Positions 1-12,590 of a stretch of 64,000 bases of DNA are shown piece by piece. The stretch spans positions 52,586,153 to 52,650,152 of the forward strand of contig NC_080081.1 of NCBI RefSeq assembly GCF_949987535.1. The letters are read 5' to 3'. The notes beneath the pieces were generated by a model, which saw only the letters and a program-made list of their open reading frames with translations, searched no databases and was not told where the DNA came from. The stretch's first letter is position 1. Each line of letters begins with the position of its first letter. Position numbers and translations under genes: made by a program. This stretch comes from Balaenoptera acutorostrata. Its lineage: Eukaryota > Chordata > Mammalia > Artiodactyla > Balaenopteridae.

Positions 1-450
1 GTCTCTGAGGTGGGAGAGCCAACTTCAGGACACTGGTCCACAAGAGACATCCCAGCTCCACGTAATACTAAATGGCAAAAATCTCTCAGAGATCTCCAAA
101 TCAACATCAAGACCCAGCTTCACTCAACGACCAGCAAGCTACAATGCTGGACACCCTATGCCAAACAACTAGCAAGACAGGAACACAGCCCCATCCATTA
201 GCAGAGAGGCTGCCTAAAATCATAATAAGGCCACAACACCCCCAAAACACACCACCAGACGTGGACTTGCCCACGAGAAAGACAAGATCCAGCCTCATCC
301 ACCAGAACACAGGCACTAGTCCCCTCCACCAGGAAGCCTACACAACCCACTGAACCAACCTTAGCCACTGGGGACAGATACCAAAAACAACGGGAACTAT
401 GATCCTGCAGCCTGTGAAAAGGAGACCCCAAACACAGTAAGATAAGCAAA

Positions 451-1344
451 ATGAGAAGACAAAAAAAAAACACAGCAGGTGAAGGAGCAGGGTCAAAACA
501 CACCAGACCTAACAAATGAAGAAGAAATAGGCAGTCTACCTGAAAAATAATTCAGAATAATGATAGTAAAGATGATCCAAAATCATGGAAATAGAATAGA
601 CAAAATGCAAGAAACATTTAACAAGGACCTAGAAGAACTAAAGAGGAACCAAGTAATGATAAAAAACACAATAAAGGAAATTAAAAATACTCTAGATGGG
701 ATCAATTGCAGAATAACTGAGGTAGAAGAATGGATAAGTGACCTGGAAGATAAAATAGTGGAAATAACTACTGCAGAGAAGAATAAAGAAAAAAGAATGA
801 AGAGAACTGAGGACAGTCTCAGAGACCTCTGGGACAACATTAAATGCACCAACATTCGAATTATAGGGGTCCCAGAAGAAGAAGAGAAAAAGAAAGGGAC
901 TGAGGAAATATTTGAAGATTTTATAGTTGAAAACTTCCCTAATATGGGAAAGGAAATAGTTGATCAAGTCCTGGAAGGACAGAGAGTCCCATACAGGATA
1001 AATCCAAGGAGAAACACGCAAAGACACATATTAATCAAACTATCAAAAATTAAATATAAAGAAAAGATATTAACAGCAGCAAGGGAAAAACAACAAATAG
1101 CACACAAGGGAATCCCCATAAGGTTAACAGCTGATCTTTCAGCAGAAACTCTGCAAGCCAAAAGGGAGTGGCAAGATATATTTAAAGTGATGAAAAGGAA
1201 AAACCTACAACCAAGATTACTCTACCCGCAAGGATCTCATTCAGATTTGATGGAGAAATTAAAACCTTTACAGACAAGCAAAAGCTGAGAGAGTTCAGCA
1301 CCACCAAACCAGCTTTACAACAAATGCTAAAGGAACTTCTGTAG
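451..1344 (+). pseudogene. L1 copy 1 ORF1 (RNA-binding chaperone), broken
   Basis: L1 ORF1 encodes the trimeric coiled-coil, RRM and C-terminal-domain RNA-binding protein of the L1 ribonucleoprotein. The ATG at 451 matches the ORF1 start of copy 3. One extra A in the run after codon 4 shifts the frame, and a nonsense codon TAA lies at 548-550, where copy 3 has GAA. The longest surviving frame starts at an internal ATG at 560. It keeps the heptad-rich segment (EERISDLEDK-like) and the RRM-type stretch (IRIIGVPEEE...NFPNMGKEI). A 1-base deletion near 1227 (copy 3 reads CCCAGCAAGG, this copy CCCGCAAGG) diverts the C-terminus to a stop at 1286-1288. The ancestral stop is TAG at 1342-1344. Not functional. 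Confidence 0.9.
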
Positions 1345-1402
1345 GCAAGAAACACAAGAGAAGGAAAACACCTACAATAACAAACCCAAAACATTTAAGA
1401 AA

Positions 1403-4400
1403 ATGGGAATAGGAACATACATATCGATAATTACCTTTAATGTAAATGGATTAAATGTTCCCACCAAAAGACACAGACTGGCTGAATGGATACAAAAACA
1501 AGACCCATATATATGCTGTCTACAAGAGAGCCACTTCAGTCCTAGGGACACATACAGACTGAAAGTGAGGGGATGGAAAAAGATATTCCATGCAAATGGA
1601 AATCAAAAGAAAGCTGGAGTAGCAATTCTCATTTCAGACAAAATAGACTTTAAAATAAAGACTATTACAGGAGACAAAGAAGGACACTATATAATGATCA
1701 AGGGATCGATCCAAGAGGAAGGTATAACAATTGTAAATATTTATGCACCCAACATAGGAGCACCTCAATACGTAAGGCAAATACTAACAGCCATAAAAGG
1801 GGAAATCGACAGCAACACAATCATAGTAGGGGACTTTAACACCCCACTTTCACCAATGGACAGATCATCCAAAATGATAATAAATAAGGAAACACAAGCT
1901 TTAAATGATACATTAAACAAGATGGACTCAATTGATATTTATAGGAAATTCCATCCAAAAACAACAGAATACACATTTTTCTCAAGTGCTCATGGCACAT
2001 TCTCCAGGATAGATCATATCTTGGGTCACAAATCAAGCCTTGGTAAATTTAAGAAAATTGAAATTGTATCAAGTATCTTTTCCAACCACAACACTATGAG
2101 ACTAGATATCAATTACAGGAAAAGATCTGTAAAAAATACAAACACATGGAGGCTACACAATACACTACTTAATAACGAAGTGATCACTGAAGAAATCAAA
2201 GGGGAAATCAAAATATACCTAGAAACAAATGACATGGAGACACGAAGATCCAAAACCTATGGGATGCAGCAAAAGCAGTTCTAAGAGGGAAGTTTATAGG
2301 AATAAAGCCTACCTCAAGAAACAGGAAACATCTCGAATAGACAACCTAACCTTGCACCTAAAGCAACTAGAGAAAGAAAAACAAAACAAACAAAAAAAAA
2401 CCCAAAGTCAGCAGAAAGAAAGAAATCATAAAGATCAGATCAGAAATAAATGAAAAAGAAATGGAGACAATAGCAAAGATCAATAAAACTAAAAGCTGGT
2501 TCTTTGAGAAGATAAACAAAATTGATAAACCATTGGCCAAACTCATCAAGAGAAAAAGGGAGAAGACTGAAATCAGTAGAATTAGAAATGAAAAAGGAGA
2601 AGTAACAACTGACACTGCAGAAATACAAACGATCATTAGAGATTACTTCAAGCAACTCTATGCCAATACAATGGACAACCCGGAAGAAATGGACAAATTC
2701 TTAGAAATGTACAACCTGCTGAGACTGAACCAGGAAGAAATAGAAAATATGAACAGACCAATCACAAGCACTAAAATTGAAACTGTGATTAAAAATCTTC
2801 CAACAAATGAAAGCCCATGACCAGATGGCTTCACAGGCGAATTCTATCAAACATTTAGAGAAGAGCTAACACCTATCCTTCTCAAACTCTTCCAAAATAT
2901 TGCAGAGGGAGGAACACTCCCCAACTCATTCTACGAGGCTACCATCACGCTGATACCAAAACCAGACAAAGATGTCACAAAGAAAGAAAACTACAGGCCA
3001 ATATCACTGATGAACATAGATGCAAAAATCCTCAACAAAATACTAGCAAACAGAATCCAACAGCACATTAAAAGGATCATACACCATGATCAAGAGGGGT
3101 TTATTCCAAGAATGCAAGGATTCTTCAATATATGCAAATCAATCAACGTGATACATCATATTAACAAATTGAAGGAGAAAAACCATATGATCATCTCAAT
3201 AGATGCAGAGAAAGCTTTTGACAAAATTCACCACCCATTTATGATAAAATCCCTGCAGAAAGTAGGCATAGAGGGTACTTTCCTCAACATAATAAAGGCC
3301 ATATATGACAAACGCACAGCCAACATCATCCTCAATGGTGAAAAACTGAAACCATTTCCACTAAGATCAGGAACAAGACAAGGTTGCCTACTCTCACCAC
3401 TATTATTCAACATAGTTTTGGAACTTTTAGCCACAGCAACCAGAGAAGAAAAAGAAATAAAAGGAATCCAAATCGGAAAAGAAGAAGTAAAGCTGTCACT
3501 GTTTGCAGATGACATGATACTATACATAGAGAATCCTAAAGATGCTACCAGAAACCTACTAGAGCTAATCAATGAATTTGGTAAAGTAGCAGTATACAAA
3601 ATTAATGCACAGTAATCTCTTGCATTACTATACACTAATGATGAAAAATCTGAAAGTGAAATTAAGAAAACACTCCCATTTACCATTGCAACAAAAAGAA
3701 TAAAATATCTAGGCATAAACCTACCTAAGGAGACAAAAGACCTGTATGCAGAAAATTATAAGACACTGATGAAAGAAATTAAAGATGATACAAAAAGATG
3801 GAGAGATATACCATGTTCTTGGATTGGAAGAATCCACATTGTGAAAATGACTCTACTACCCAAAGCAATGTACAGATTCAATGCAATCCCTATCAAACTA
3901 CCACTGGCATTTTTCACAGAAATAGAACAAAAAGTTTCACAATTTGTATGGAAACACAAAAGACCCCGAATAATGAAAGCAATCTTGAGAATGAAAAATG
4001 GAGCTGGAGGAATCAGGCTCTCTGACTTCAAATTATATTACAAAGCTACAGTAATCAAGACAGTATGGTACTGGCACAAAAACAGAAACATAGATCAATG
4101 GAACAAGATAGAAAGCCCAGAGATAAACCCACACACCTATGGTCAACTAATCTATGACAAAGGAGGCAAGCTTATACAGTGGAGAAAAGACAGCCTCTTC
4201 AATAAGTGGTGCCTGTAAAACTAAACAGCTACATGTAAAAGTATGAAATTAGAACACTCCTTAACACCATACACAAAAATATACTCAAAATGGATTAAAG
4301 ACCTGAATGTAAGGCTAGACACTCTCAAACTCTTAGAGGAAAACATAGGCAGAACACTGTATGACATAAATCACAGCAAGATCCTTTTTGACCCAGCTCC

Positions 4401-5225
4401 TAGAAAAATGGAAATAAAAACAAAAATAAACAAATGGGACCTAATGAAAATTAAAAGCTTTTGCACAGCAAAGGAAACCATAAACAAGACCAAAAGACAA
4501 CCCTCAGAATGGGAGAAAATATTTGCCAATGAAGCAACTGGCAAAGTATTAATCTCCAAGATTTACAAGCAGCTCATGCAGCCCAATAACAAAACAACAA
4601 ACAACCCAATCCAAAAATGGGCAGAAGACCTAAATAGACATTTTCCAAAGAAGATATACATATTGGCAAGAAACACATGAAAGAATGCTCAACATAATTA
4701 ATCATTAGAGAAATGCAAATCAAAACTACAATGAGATATCATCTCACACCGGTCAGAATGGCCATCATCAAAAAATCTAGAAACAATAAATGCTTGAGAG
4801 GGTGTGGAGAAAAGGGAACACTCTTGCACTGTTGGTGGGAATGTAAATTGATACAGCCACTATGGAGAACAGTATGGAGGGTCCTTAAAAAACTAAAAAT
4901 AGAACTACCATACGACCCAGCCATCCCACTACTGGGCGTATATCCTGAGAAGACCATAATTCAAAAAGAGTCATGTACCAAAATATTAATTGCAGCTCTA
5001 TTTACAATAGCCAGGACATAGAAGCAACCTAAATGTACAACATTGGATGAATGGATAAAGAAGATGTGGCACATATATACAATGGAATACTACTCAGCCA
5101 TAAAAAGAAACGAAATGGAGGTATTTGTAGTGAGGTGGATGGAGTTAGAGTCTGTCATACAGAGTGAAGTAGGTCAGAAAGAGAAAAACAAATACAGTAT
5201 GCTAACACATATATATGGAATCTAA
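1403..5225 (+). pseudogene. L1 copy 1 ORF2 (endonuclease/reverse transcriptase), broken
   Basis: Homologous along its length to the intact ORF2 of copies 2 and 3. The first frame (1403-2284) holds the apurinic-type endonuclease, but catalytic Asp228 of the SDHN motif is Asn (AAC at 2084-2086). Single-base deletions near 2231 and 2304, an indel in the A-rich tract near 2375-2405 and a deletion near 4642 break the frame. Nonsense codons lie at 2818 (TGA in the SPGPDG motif), 3613, 4216, 4222 and 5019. The reverse transcriptase FADD motif and the C-terminal CX3CX7HX4C cluster remain readable in their local frames. The ancestral stop is TAA at 5223-5225. It cannot yield a full-length protein; the mutation pattern is neutral decay. 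Confidence 0.93.
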
Positions 5226-5616
5226 AAAAAAAAAAAAAAAAAAAAGAAAAAAAGGTCTTGAAGTACCTAGTGGCAAGATGGCAACAAAGACACAGACCTA
5301 CTAGAGAATGGACTTGAGGATATGGGGAGGGGAAAGGGTAAGATATGACAAAGTGAGAGAGTGGCATGGACATATATACACTACCAAATGTAAAATAGAT
5401 GGCTAGTGGGAAGCAACTGCATAGCGCAGGGAGATCAGCTCTGTGCTTTGTGACCGCCTGGGGGGATGGGAGGGGGAGGGTGGGAAGGAGGGAGATGCAG
5501 GTGGGAGGAGATGTGGGAACATATGTATATGTATGACTGATTCACTTTGTTACAGAGCAGAAACTAAAACACCATTGTAAAGCAATTATACTCCAATAAA
5601 GATGTTAAAAAAAAAA
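5226..5616 (+). promoter_or_regulatory. L1 copy 1 3'UTR with G-rich tract, AATAAA and poly(A)
   Basis: The 3'UTR follows the ORF2 stop and an A-rich run. A G-rich stretch at about 5459-5500 contains repeated runs of three to five Gs and could form a quadruplex, as L1 3'UTRs often do. The polyadenylation signal AATAAA is at 5595-5600, followed by A10 at 5607-5616. Confidence 0.85.
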
Positions 5617-7200
5617 TTCACAAGACCTAATGTATGGGTAAATAAATATATACCTTAGAAAATGTCAAAAACCTTACATTTTATTCACTTAATATTATTT
5701 GTTAGTTATTGAAAATCTACATTCTTATAGTATATTGTGCATTTGCAACATGTAATAAGAAGAAACGCTCAGGAAAGCAAGATCAAGTTTCCCTTACCAG
5801 TTACAGTTAAAAATCTAAAGTCACTTAATGCACCTCAATCATTATTTGTTTTAACAAAATCTTTTAATTTATTCATAAGTGATTTCACAACAATATCTCA
5901 TTTAACAGTCATAAGAACCTTTCCAGATACCTAGAAAATCTATTATAATTTTCATTTTCTAGGTTAGGAAACTGAAGTTAAATAACTCAAGTAGGGGAAG
6001 TCCATAATGATTCAGAATCCCACTTCTGCCTTTACTATCAAGGACCACAACTCAAGGTTAACATAGTCACATTGTTTCAGGTAAAACACCTGGTATATGA
6101 TCAATTTTTCATATCTATCAAGCTTTGTATGCTTTCTGGTTAACTTTATCAAAATTCACATTATGCTAATTTGTTAGGAATGAAGGTGACAGGAAAACGA
6201 TTTCCTTAGGCAGTTTTCAGCATTTGGGAGATCACTTAAGAGGTCTTATGCTGAATAGGTCCAGTTTTTGAACTGGATTCACTACTGTGAAAATAGAATA
6301 TCTTCAAAGAATATCTAGAGGAGATTTAGCTTACCTATGAATGGTATATCCTCCTGTCAACTCTTTAATTGACCTAAAATACATTGTGCAGCCTTTGGTC
6401 ATAATGATCTTATCTTAGAATAGATATGCTCTTAAAAGAAAAAACAAAGTCAAGTAATATCTGCAGACAATATGAAAATGTGATATCTTTTGAAAAAGGA
6501 GAGGTCTTGGGGTGTTTTCTATTGTTTCTGTCATCTATTATTCTTCTTAGAACAAGTGTAGATGATATTTTTATTTTTATTTTAGAATTTTAGTTTAGAA
6601 TTGCAGGAACATTTAAATCTATAAAAAGTAAAATTCCTGTTACCTAATTCCCAATTTGACCTAGTTTCTCCCACAGGATGGGTCTATATGTTATGTAAAT
6701 AGGAGGTTAAAGTGGAGGCAAACAGCAAGTTCTAGTTGCTTCTATTCACAGGTAGTACAAAGCTCAATATGGATCAGAATGACATTTTAGAGCCTTGTAA
6801 TAGTGATTCAGGTTTTTACCACAGTGAACTTGCATAGTCTTTGAAATATGTGACACTGTTCCCTACTTAAACAATGAACAAGGCACATGGCATGTCACTC
6901 AGAATCTTCCATTCCTGTCAAGAGGTCAAGCTCACTTTGGTTAGCTTCAGGGTGTTCTGTCAAAGTTGAAAATGTTTTTCACAGGTGTCTCAGACAGTGT
7001 TCATTGTATAAGCTATTAAATCTATACAAGAGTTTGATAGAGCAAGGAAAAAATTTTCAGTTAGAAATATAAAGAACAATATAAGAGAGCTAAAGTGTTG
7101 ATTTGTCTTTTTATTAAGAGAAGGGAATACAATAAAATAAAAATCCTTATATATTAAATTGTAAAAACCATGCATTTTGTGTAATATAGTTTTCTAAAAT
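5617..7200. other. Unannotated AT-rich sequence, one MIR-like piece
   Basis: Apart from the MIR-like fragment at about 5886-6060 I recognise no gene or repeat here. Open frames are short and lack any family signature. Confidence 0.5.
5886..6060 (-). repeat. MIR SINE fragment (antisense)
   Basis: The order of words (a block resembling 'ctcatttaa...cataagaacc', then 'attttcattttctaggttaggaaactgaag', then a track resembling 'ggtcacacagctagtaag') matches the reverse complement of the MIR core. It is very diverged; the call is from memory of the MIR consensus. Confidence 0.5.
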
Positions 7201-7204
7201 ACTG

Positions 7205-7595
7205 TTTTGACCCCATTTTAGAACTCTGACTAGTGGCCTGTCAGTTCCCCTTCTTGAGCAGCAAATTAAGTCCACACCTCAACCTCTTCTCCAATCAGCC
7301 TCTCACTCCAGGGTTAGTATTAGCACTAGGGCCAGGTACCAACCACTTAGGGATATTCCCTATATTCCAGATCCCAGGAAGTTATTCAAAATAGACAACC
7401 CATACCCTGTTTGTGTTACATAAGCTTCTCCCTACAGCTCCAGCTTGCTGTTACCCTGTCCTCTGGTTCAATCCCCTATGTGACCTTGTCTGACAACCTT
7501 ACCTCTTTTGGACCTACAAGTAACAAAAAATTCTGCCTTTCAGCTATCTGAGTGTTGTTGTGTTCCACCCTGCCATCAACCAAATCTTTAAATCT
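7205..7595 (+). repeat. Possible ERV LTR fragment
   Basis: This block is markedly more C-rich than its surroundings, with a pyrimidine-rich 3' half ending in a TTCTGCCTTTC...CCTGCCATCAACCA segment that resembles the R-U5 end of a class I LTR. I could not define terminal inverted repeats or a duplication, so the assignment is weak. Confidence 0.3.
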
Positions 7596-7862
7596 TAAAA
7601 AAACATCATATAAGTGTAATAATAGACTGGACCACACAATACATAAATCCTAATGAAGGTTCTGTTATTTCTTAGCTAGATGATGAATAACAGATATGAC
7701 ATCAAGATTGAAATTATCCTCATTGAGACCACATTCTATGAGAGTGAGGTGATACTTCTTTTATTGCCTTGACTACCACTGTCAGGTGGAAGTCATCTTG
7801 CCTTAATCCACAGAGTGGGGATTCTTAAATTAGTAAATATAACTATACATGCACCATACATG

Positions 7863-8468
7863 TGTTACTGGTAGAACAGCAATTTCCTTGGTTCTTGTCC
7901 TCTTGAGGGAAATAATTTAGAAGAGACAAAGAGCAGTTTCATGCAGCAGAAGTTTTATTAAGCAAAGTAAGAGTACACTGTCGAGAAAGGTTGAGAGTGG
8001 GCTGTCCGGAAACCAGAAGCAGCCCTGCAGTGAGGGTAGTGTTAGGTACTTTAGGGGTGGCAGTCTTTCCCCGCCACCCACATCATTTGACTGACAAGTT
8101 GATTGACAGTTTTTAGTTATATAACTTTTCTCCTAGTAAGCAGTTGCTTACCCATAAGCACCCAAGCGAAACCCAGGGTTGGGTGGTGGTGGTGGTAAAA
8201 ACCTCAATGCTAATTTATTATAAATACAGCATAATGGGCCCTGGGTTACTTTGAGTCACTTTTTCGATCTTGGTGCACCTGCGCCAACCTGTGTTGGTGG
8301 TTTTATCCTGCTTAGTCCTGATAAGGCTGGAAACTTAGTGGTGGTCCTTTACTAGAAGAGAGGGGATCTCTGGGCATGCTCTGATTACCAGTGTCCAGGT
8401 GGGGGAGAGAAAGATGACTCCCTCCAGGATGGGGCAGGACCCACTCATGTGTGACTAGCTACCTAACA
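7863..8468 (-). mobile_element. Solo LTR, ERV1-like, antisense
   Basis: A 606-bp segment begins TGTTAC and ends CTAACA, giving the 5-bp terminal inverted repeat TGTTA/TAACA. It is flanked on both sides by CATG (7859-7862 and 8469-8472), a 4-bp target-site duplication as class I ERVs make. On the minus strand an AATAAA (GCTTAATAAAACTTCTGCTGC) lies near the downstream end, as in an LTR R/U5 region. No gag, pol or env sequence adjoins it, so it is a solo LTR left by recombination between two LTRs. CATG is a palindrome, so the duplication alone would be weak; the inverted termini and the placement of the polyadenylation signal support it. Confidence 0.65.
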
Positions 8469-8472
8469 CATG

Positions 8473-9640
8473 CATTCAGTGGAAATAACATATACATTTT
8501 AATAGATTATCAAATCAGTTCATGGCTTCCCCAAATTTAAGTATCACTGAAACAGAAGAGTTTTTAACTTAAAATTTTGTGAAGTCAAAAACCTAAGAAT
8601 AATTGAATCAAAAACGTTGAAAACAATTTAAATATAATTTAAGGTAGACCTGAATTAAATGCAAAAGTATTATTAATTTTCAATTCTTCCCTACAAAGGA
8701 CCTTGTAAAAACCTTTAGTTAAGTGTGGCTCAGAGATGATATTTGCCTTGATTACACTAGCCTTGCACTTTTCCAGGTGCTTCCCAGGTTCTGATGATAC
8801 TCTATTAGGTTTTTCATATCATTTATGACCCATTTGGAGATGTCCTGATTTTCAGGTATTTATATTCTTTTAAAAATGTTCAGTTTCTACAATACAATTT
8901 ATTTTAACAACAACAATACAACACGCTAACAAGTGTTTAAGTTTTTCTCTGCTCTGCTATAATCAGAAAATGGCTTCTTGTAGTCCATTACTCTGAAGAA
9001 ATTATTTCCTTTTTCCTTCATAGAGCTAGATGCCATTGTTTCCTAATTCCTAGTAATTTACGTATTCTATTCTTAGGCCTATTGCCTTTGTGTTCTGCCT
9101 ATGGAAGGGCTGCTTTATTATTCTCCACATGCCATAAAAAATAATAATATGCATATATAATATAAACTGAGAAAATAACAATTGTTAATATAAATATTAA
9201 GACAATGACATTTCCTTTATAAACATGTATTATAACGCCTTTATAAATCAGTGCTAGCATCAGAAATTCTCATAGTTTACTATTTGGCTTTTCAATCAAA
9301 CAACACATAGTTCAATTTGTTCAAACTCTAAATGCTCTGAACTCTAAGAATCTCACTTCATTTATAAATCTGCTTTTTCCTTGAAGGTGTTTCCCAAGCC
9401 AGTCGAACAGTAGCCTCTGATTTTCATGATCTCACAGGGCCCAAAACCTACCAAAGTAATTTAATTTAATAGGAGAACAACTATATTAAGCAGGTTCCTT
9501 CAGACGGAAATATCATCAGTGCAGCAGGAACTAGAAATAAATATCATATAACCTTTAGTGTCTTGATGAAGCTGACAGAATCAAGTACAGATTTTCTCAG
9601 GACAGTCTCATGAATTTTAGGCCTTGCCAATTACTTATAA
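8473..9640. other. No recognised feature
   Basis: AT-rich sequence without a gene, RNA or repeat family that I can name. Confidence 0.4.
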
Positions 9641-9676
9641 ATAATGCAATAAGGAAAATGAATACCTCTCCCTCCC

Positions 9677-9681
<5 letters not shown>

Positions 9682-9716
<35 letters not shown>

Positions 9717-9720
9717 ATAC
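9682..9720 (+). repeat. (CA)n microsatellite
   Basis: An uninterrupted CA run of about 14-15 units is followed by degenerate ACATACAC units. The TC-rich segment just before it makes a compound microsatellite. Confidence 0.95.
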
Positions 9721-9849
9721 ACTCAAATTGCAAAATACATATAAACAACTGAAACAAACAGACAAACAACAACAACAAAAAAACACCCACACTAGAATAA
9801 GACCTGAAAAAGACTTGATATAAAGGAATTGTTGGACACATAATTAAAA

Positions 9850-10860
9850 CAGTTCAGAAATAATAGAAGCTTGAACATATATAAAACATTTTTATAAGAA
9901 CCAAAAAGAAGTTCCAAAAATAAAATAAAACAAAATAAAGTGACTGAAATATTAAATCCAATCTATGAGTTTAACCACAAATTGACATTTTAAGAGACCA
10001 GTAAACTAAAAGATAAACCTATAGAAATTATCCAGACTGCATCAGAGAGATTAAAAAAAAAAAAAAAAAATAGAAACTATGTAAAGGTCTTTAAGAGGCA
10101 TGGAAGATAAAATGAGAAACAGGAGTTGTAGAAAAAAAGAAAAAGTTATTAGGTCACAGATATCACTGGAAGATACACAAGTCAATAATTTTCTAGAAGT
10201 GATGAAATAAAATAACTTATATAGTCACAGAGCCCAGTGAACCCAAGTAGTATTAATAAAAAGAAATCTAGACCAAAGACATCAAGGTAATGACTCAAAA
10301 CACTAAAAGCAAATAGATGATCTCAAAAATAGCAGAAATCAATGTCAGATTAACTTCAAATGTGCAAAGATAAAATTGATATCCAATTTTAAGAGTGATG
10401 TTGGAAGTTAGTGACATTATTTAATTACCTTATAAGAAAGTGAAAATTTGCTGTTAATCTGGAATGTTATACCTAATGATATCCTTTAAGAATTAACTGT
10501 GATTGAAATGTAGTTTCAAAATTGAAACAGGGTTAACCCTCCACAAACCTTCACTAATGGAAATTCAAAATGCTGTACCACAAAAGGAAGTAGAAAATGA
10601 TGCCAAATGGAAGTTCCGTGATTGAAAACAATAGGGGAAGACAAGAAATTAATGAAACTATATCTAAACCTAAAGTAACATTAGCTTTATTTTTTAAAAG
10701 CATGATGTTATTAACAATGTAAAATAGATCTAAAATACATGAACAAAGAAAAATAAAATACATGACCACACTAGTATTTAAATGGAGTGGATGATAGAAT
10801 TTCAAATGTTTTAAGAGATTTTTAGAGTTAAGGTTGTGTCAACTGAAAAAAATCAAAGAA
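9850..10860 (+). mobile_element. Ancient L1M/HAL1 fragment (ORF1 region)
   Basis: Translated by eye, several blocks follow the ancient L1 ORF1 plan. One resembles the 'gaaaatagcagaaatcaatgtcag' to 'aaataccttataagaa' C-terminal stretch, ending near 'aatgttatacctaatgatatcctttaagaat', equivalent to the 'tctatacccag...aaaatatcctttaagaa' words of L1/HAL1 ORF1. It is highly diverged and frame-broken. An A18 tract (10052-10069) interrupts it. Confidence 0.5.
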
Positions 10861-10869
10861 AGCACAACC

Positions 10870-11370
10870 TAAAAGTTGAGAGCTATGTGTTATGCAGTGG
10901 ACAAAACTGAGAACTTAAGCCTGGGACACAGCAACCCAGATAACTCTGAGAGACTGTTCCAAAGAGGCAAGGGGGGATGGGGAAGGGGGCAGGATATATA
11001 GGAGATTTTTACAACAAAGATCAGGTAGTTTGCACATCTAAAGATAACTGTTAATTAAGGAAAACCAGTTTTCTCAAGCTAAGGAATTTAGCACTTTCTT
11101 ATGTATGGGGAGATGAAAAGTCTGGGCCCATTGAAATCATTCCTTTGTTATGCACCTCAGCTATCTGGGGCCAGTATCCTGTTCTTCTCATCCTGAGTCT
11201 CCGCAGGGTGCACTGTCAGGGGTGGGTGCAGAGGCTGACTGCTAGATGTGTGGCATCCTGCCTCCATCCTGAGTTCCCTCAGGGCTCACCATTGGTGTGC
11301 CTGTAATGTGATAGCTTGATGGCTGCAACATCATTTGTTTACTGACATGGCAGGTGGCATTTTTAGTTCA
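10870..11370 (-). repeat. LTR-like repeat, family uncertain
   Basis: GC content rises here and the 3' part (GATGGCTGCAACATC...GGCAGGTGGCATTTTTAG) recurs, diverged, at about 20930-20995 in the same orientation, so this is an interspersed repeat. Its composition and the way it interrupts an ancient L1 cluster suggest an old ERV LTR. The orientation is inferred and the boundaries are approximate. Confidence 0.4.
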
Positions 11371-11479
11371 CAGTGGGCAATAAAAATGTTAAATAATATT
11401 AAAGTGAGTTCAGAATGGGTATTAATATTTATAGCATATATACAACAATTATAGTATGTATAAACTTCCAAATAATAAA

Positions 11480-11740
11480 GTTTGTAAAATAAGAAAAATG
11501 TCCAAAAAGATAAAAACAAGAAAAGAGAAAAGTAAACATAAAAGAGATGTAGGAAAATAGCACAAAATAAGATGGGAGAAATTAATGGATATGGTTACAA
11601 TAAATCTAAATGGAGTAAATACTCTTATGAAAATAAATATTTTCACATTGGACAAAAAGAGATATTAGCTATACATAGTTTAAAGTAGAGACAGTAAAAT
11701 ACTAAGAACTCAAAACTTGAAAGCCAATGGCTATCAAAAA
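11480..11740 (+). mobile_element. Ancient L1 fragment (ORF2 start)
   Basis: The local translation around 11587-11660 (VTINLNGVNTL) resembles the first residues of L1 ORF2, equivalent to the [12 protein letters not shown] of the intact copies. It is short and broken. Confidence 0.5.
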
Positions 11741-12590
11741 ATATAACAGACCTTTACTTATTATATTTTCAACTTTATTTTATTTGCTTAAAATTATAAA
11801 AGATGCTTATTTCACAATGCTTGTGATGATTATTGCTTCTTTTTATCACAGAAGTCCAGTGTAGATGGAAACTTCTGTACGATAGCCTAATTTTCCTTGA
11901 AGTAGAATTGTCTGTCGTTTCACTTTTAGAGTCCCTTTACACCCTGGATTTACACCTTTCTATAGATTTATAACTAGCACTAGCTTTTGACTTATAATTT
12001 TACCCTTACCCTTTGCTAATTGTAAGAGTAATGTAATTGGCATCTGTCTATTCTAATATTAGCTTGGGGAGATATTTCTTAGTATGATTTTTAAAAATCA
12101 ACTTTTATTATAATGCATCCTTTAAAACTAGACTCAAAATGCAACTCTGCCTGCAATCATGAAGACAGTAGGCTTCTTAACTCCAATAAAGTTTGCTAAA
12201 ATTCTATAACTTAAAATACTCTCTATTCTTTTCTCATTTTAATGTTGAAAACTTAAGAAAGCCAAACTTACCGCTGGTAGGTTGAGGAAAAATGCATGAT
12301 TTAACAATAATATCATCTTGGTAGTGAGGTTAGGATAATTTTTTCCAGTCTGTGTTTCTAAATTTTTAAATAATCGTAGACTTATTTTTTCCAGAAGAAA
12401 AAGCTAGCAAAATTTTGAAATAATCATGGAGGAGATTATAAATTTACAATTTTAGAATTTTTTAAGAGAAGGATTGAATGGAGATGAAATGAAAACTTTT
12501 TATTTTTCTTAAGCGATCTAATAAAAAATTGTTCACTTTAACAGTAATAATGTTTTGCGTAATTATAACTTATAAATCGGTGAAATTATT
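11741..12590. other. No recognised feature
   Basis: AT-rich sequence between two ancient L1 pieces. I see no gene or identifiable repeat. Confidence 0.4.

Larger units (their letters stand above)
1..5616 (+). mobile_element. LINE-1 copy 1 (degraded; 5' end outside window)
   Basis: Base 1 aligns with base 51857 of L1 copy 3 at a constant offset of 51856 bases up to the ORF1 start, so the window opens about 450 bases upstream of ORF1, inside the L1 5'UTR. The order is partial 5'UTR (1-450), broken ORF1 (451-1344), broken ORF2 (1403-5225), 3'UTR (5226-5606) and a short poly(A) (5607-5616). Several frameshifts and nonsense codons make it the oldest of the three long L1 copies here. The left target-site duplication lies outside the window, so the insertion boundary cannot be verified. 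It is the same subfamily as copy 3, judged by ORF1 N-terminus and 3'UTR. Confidence 0.95.
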
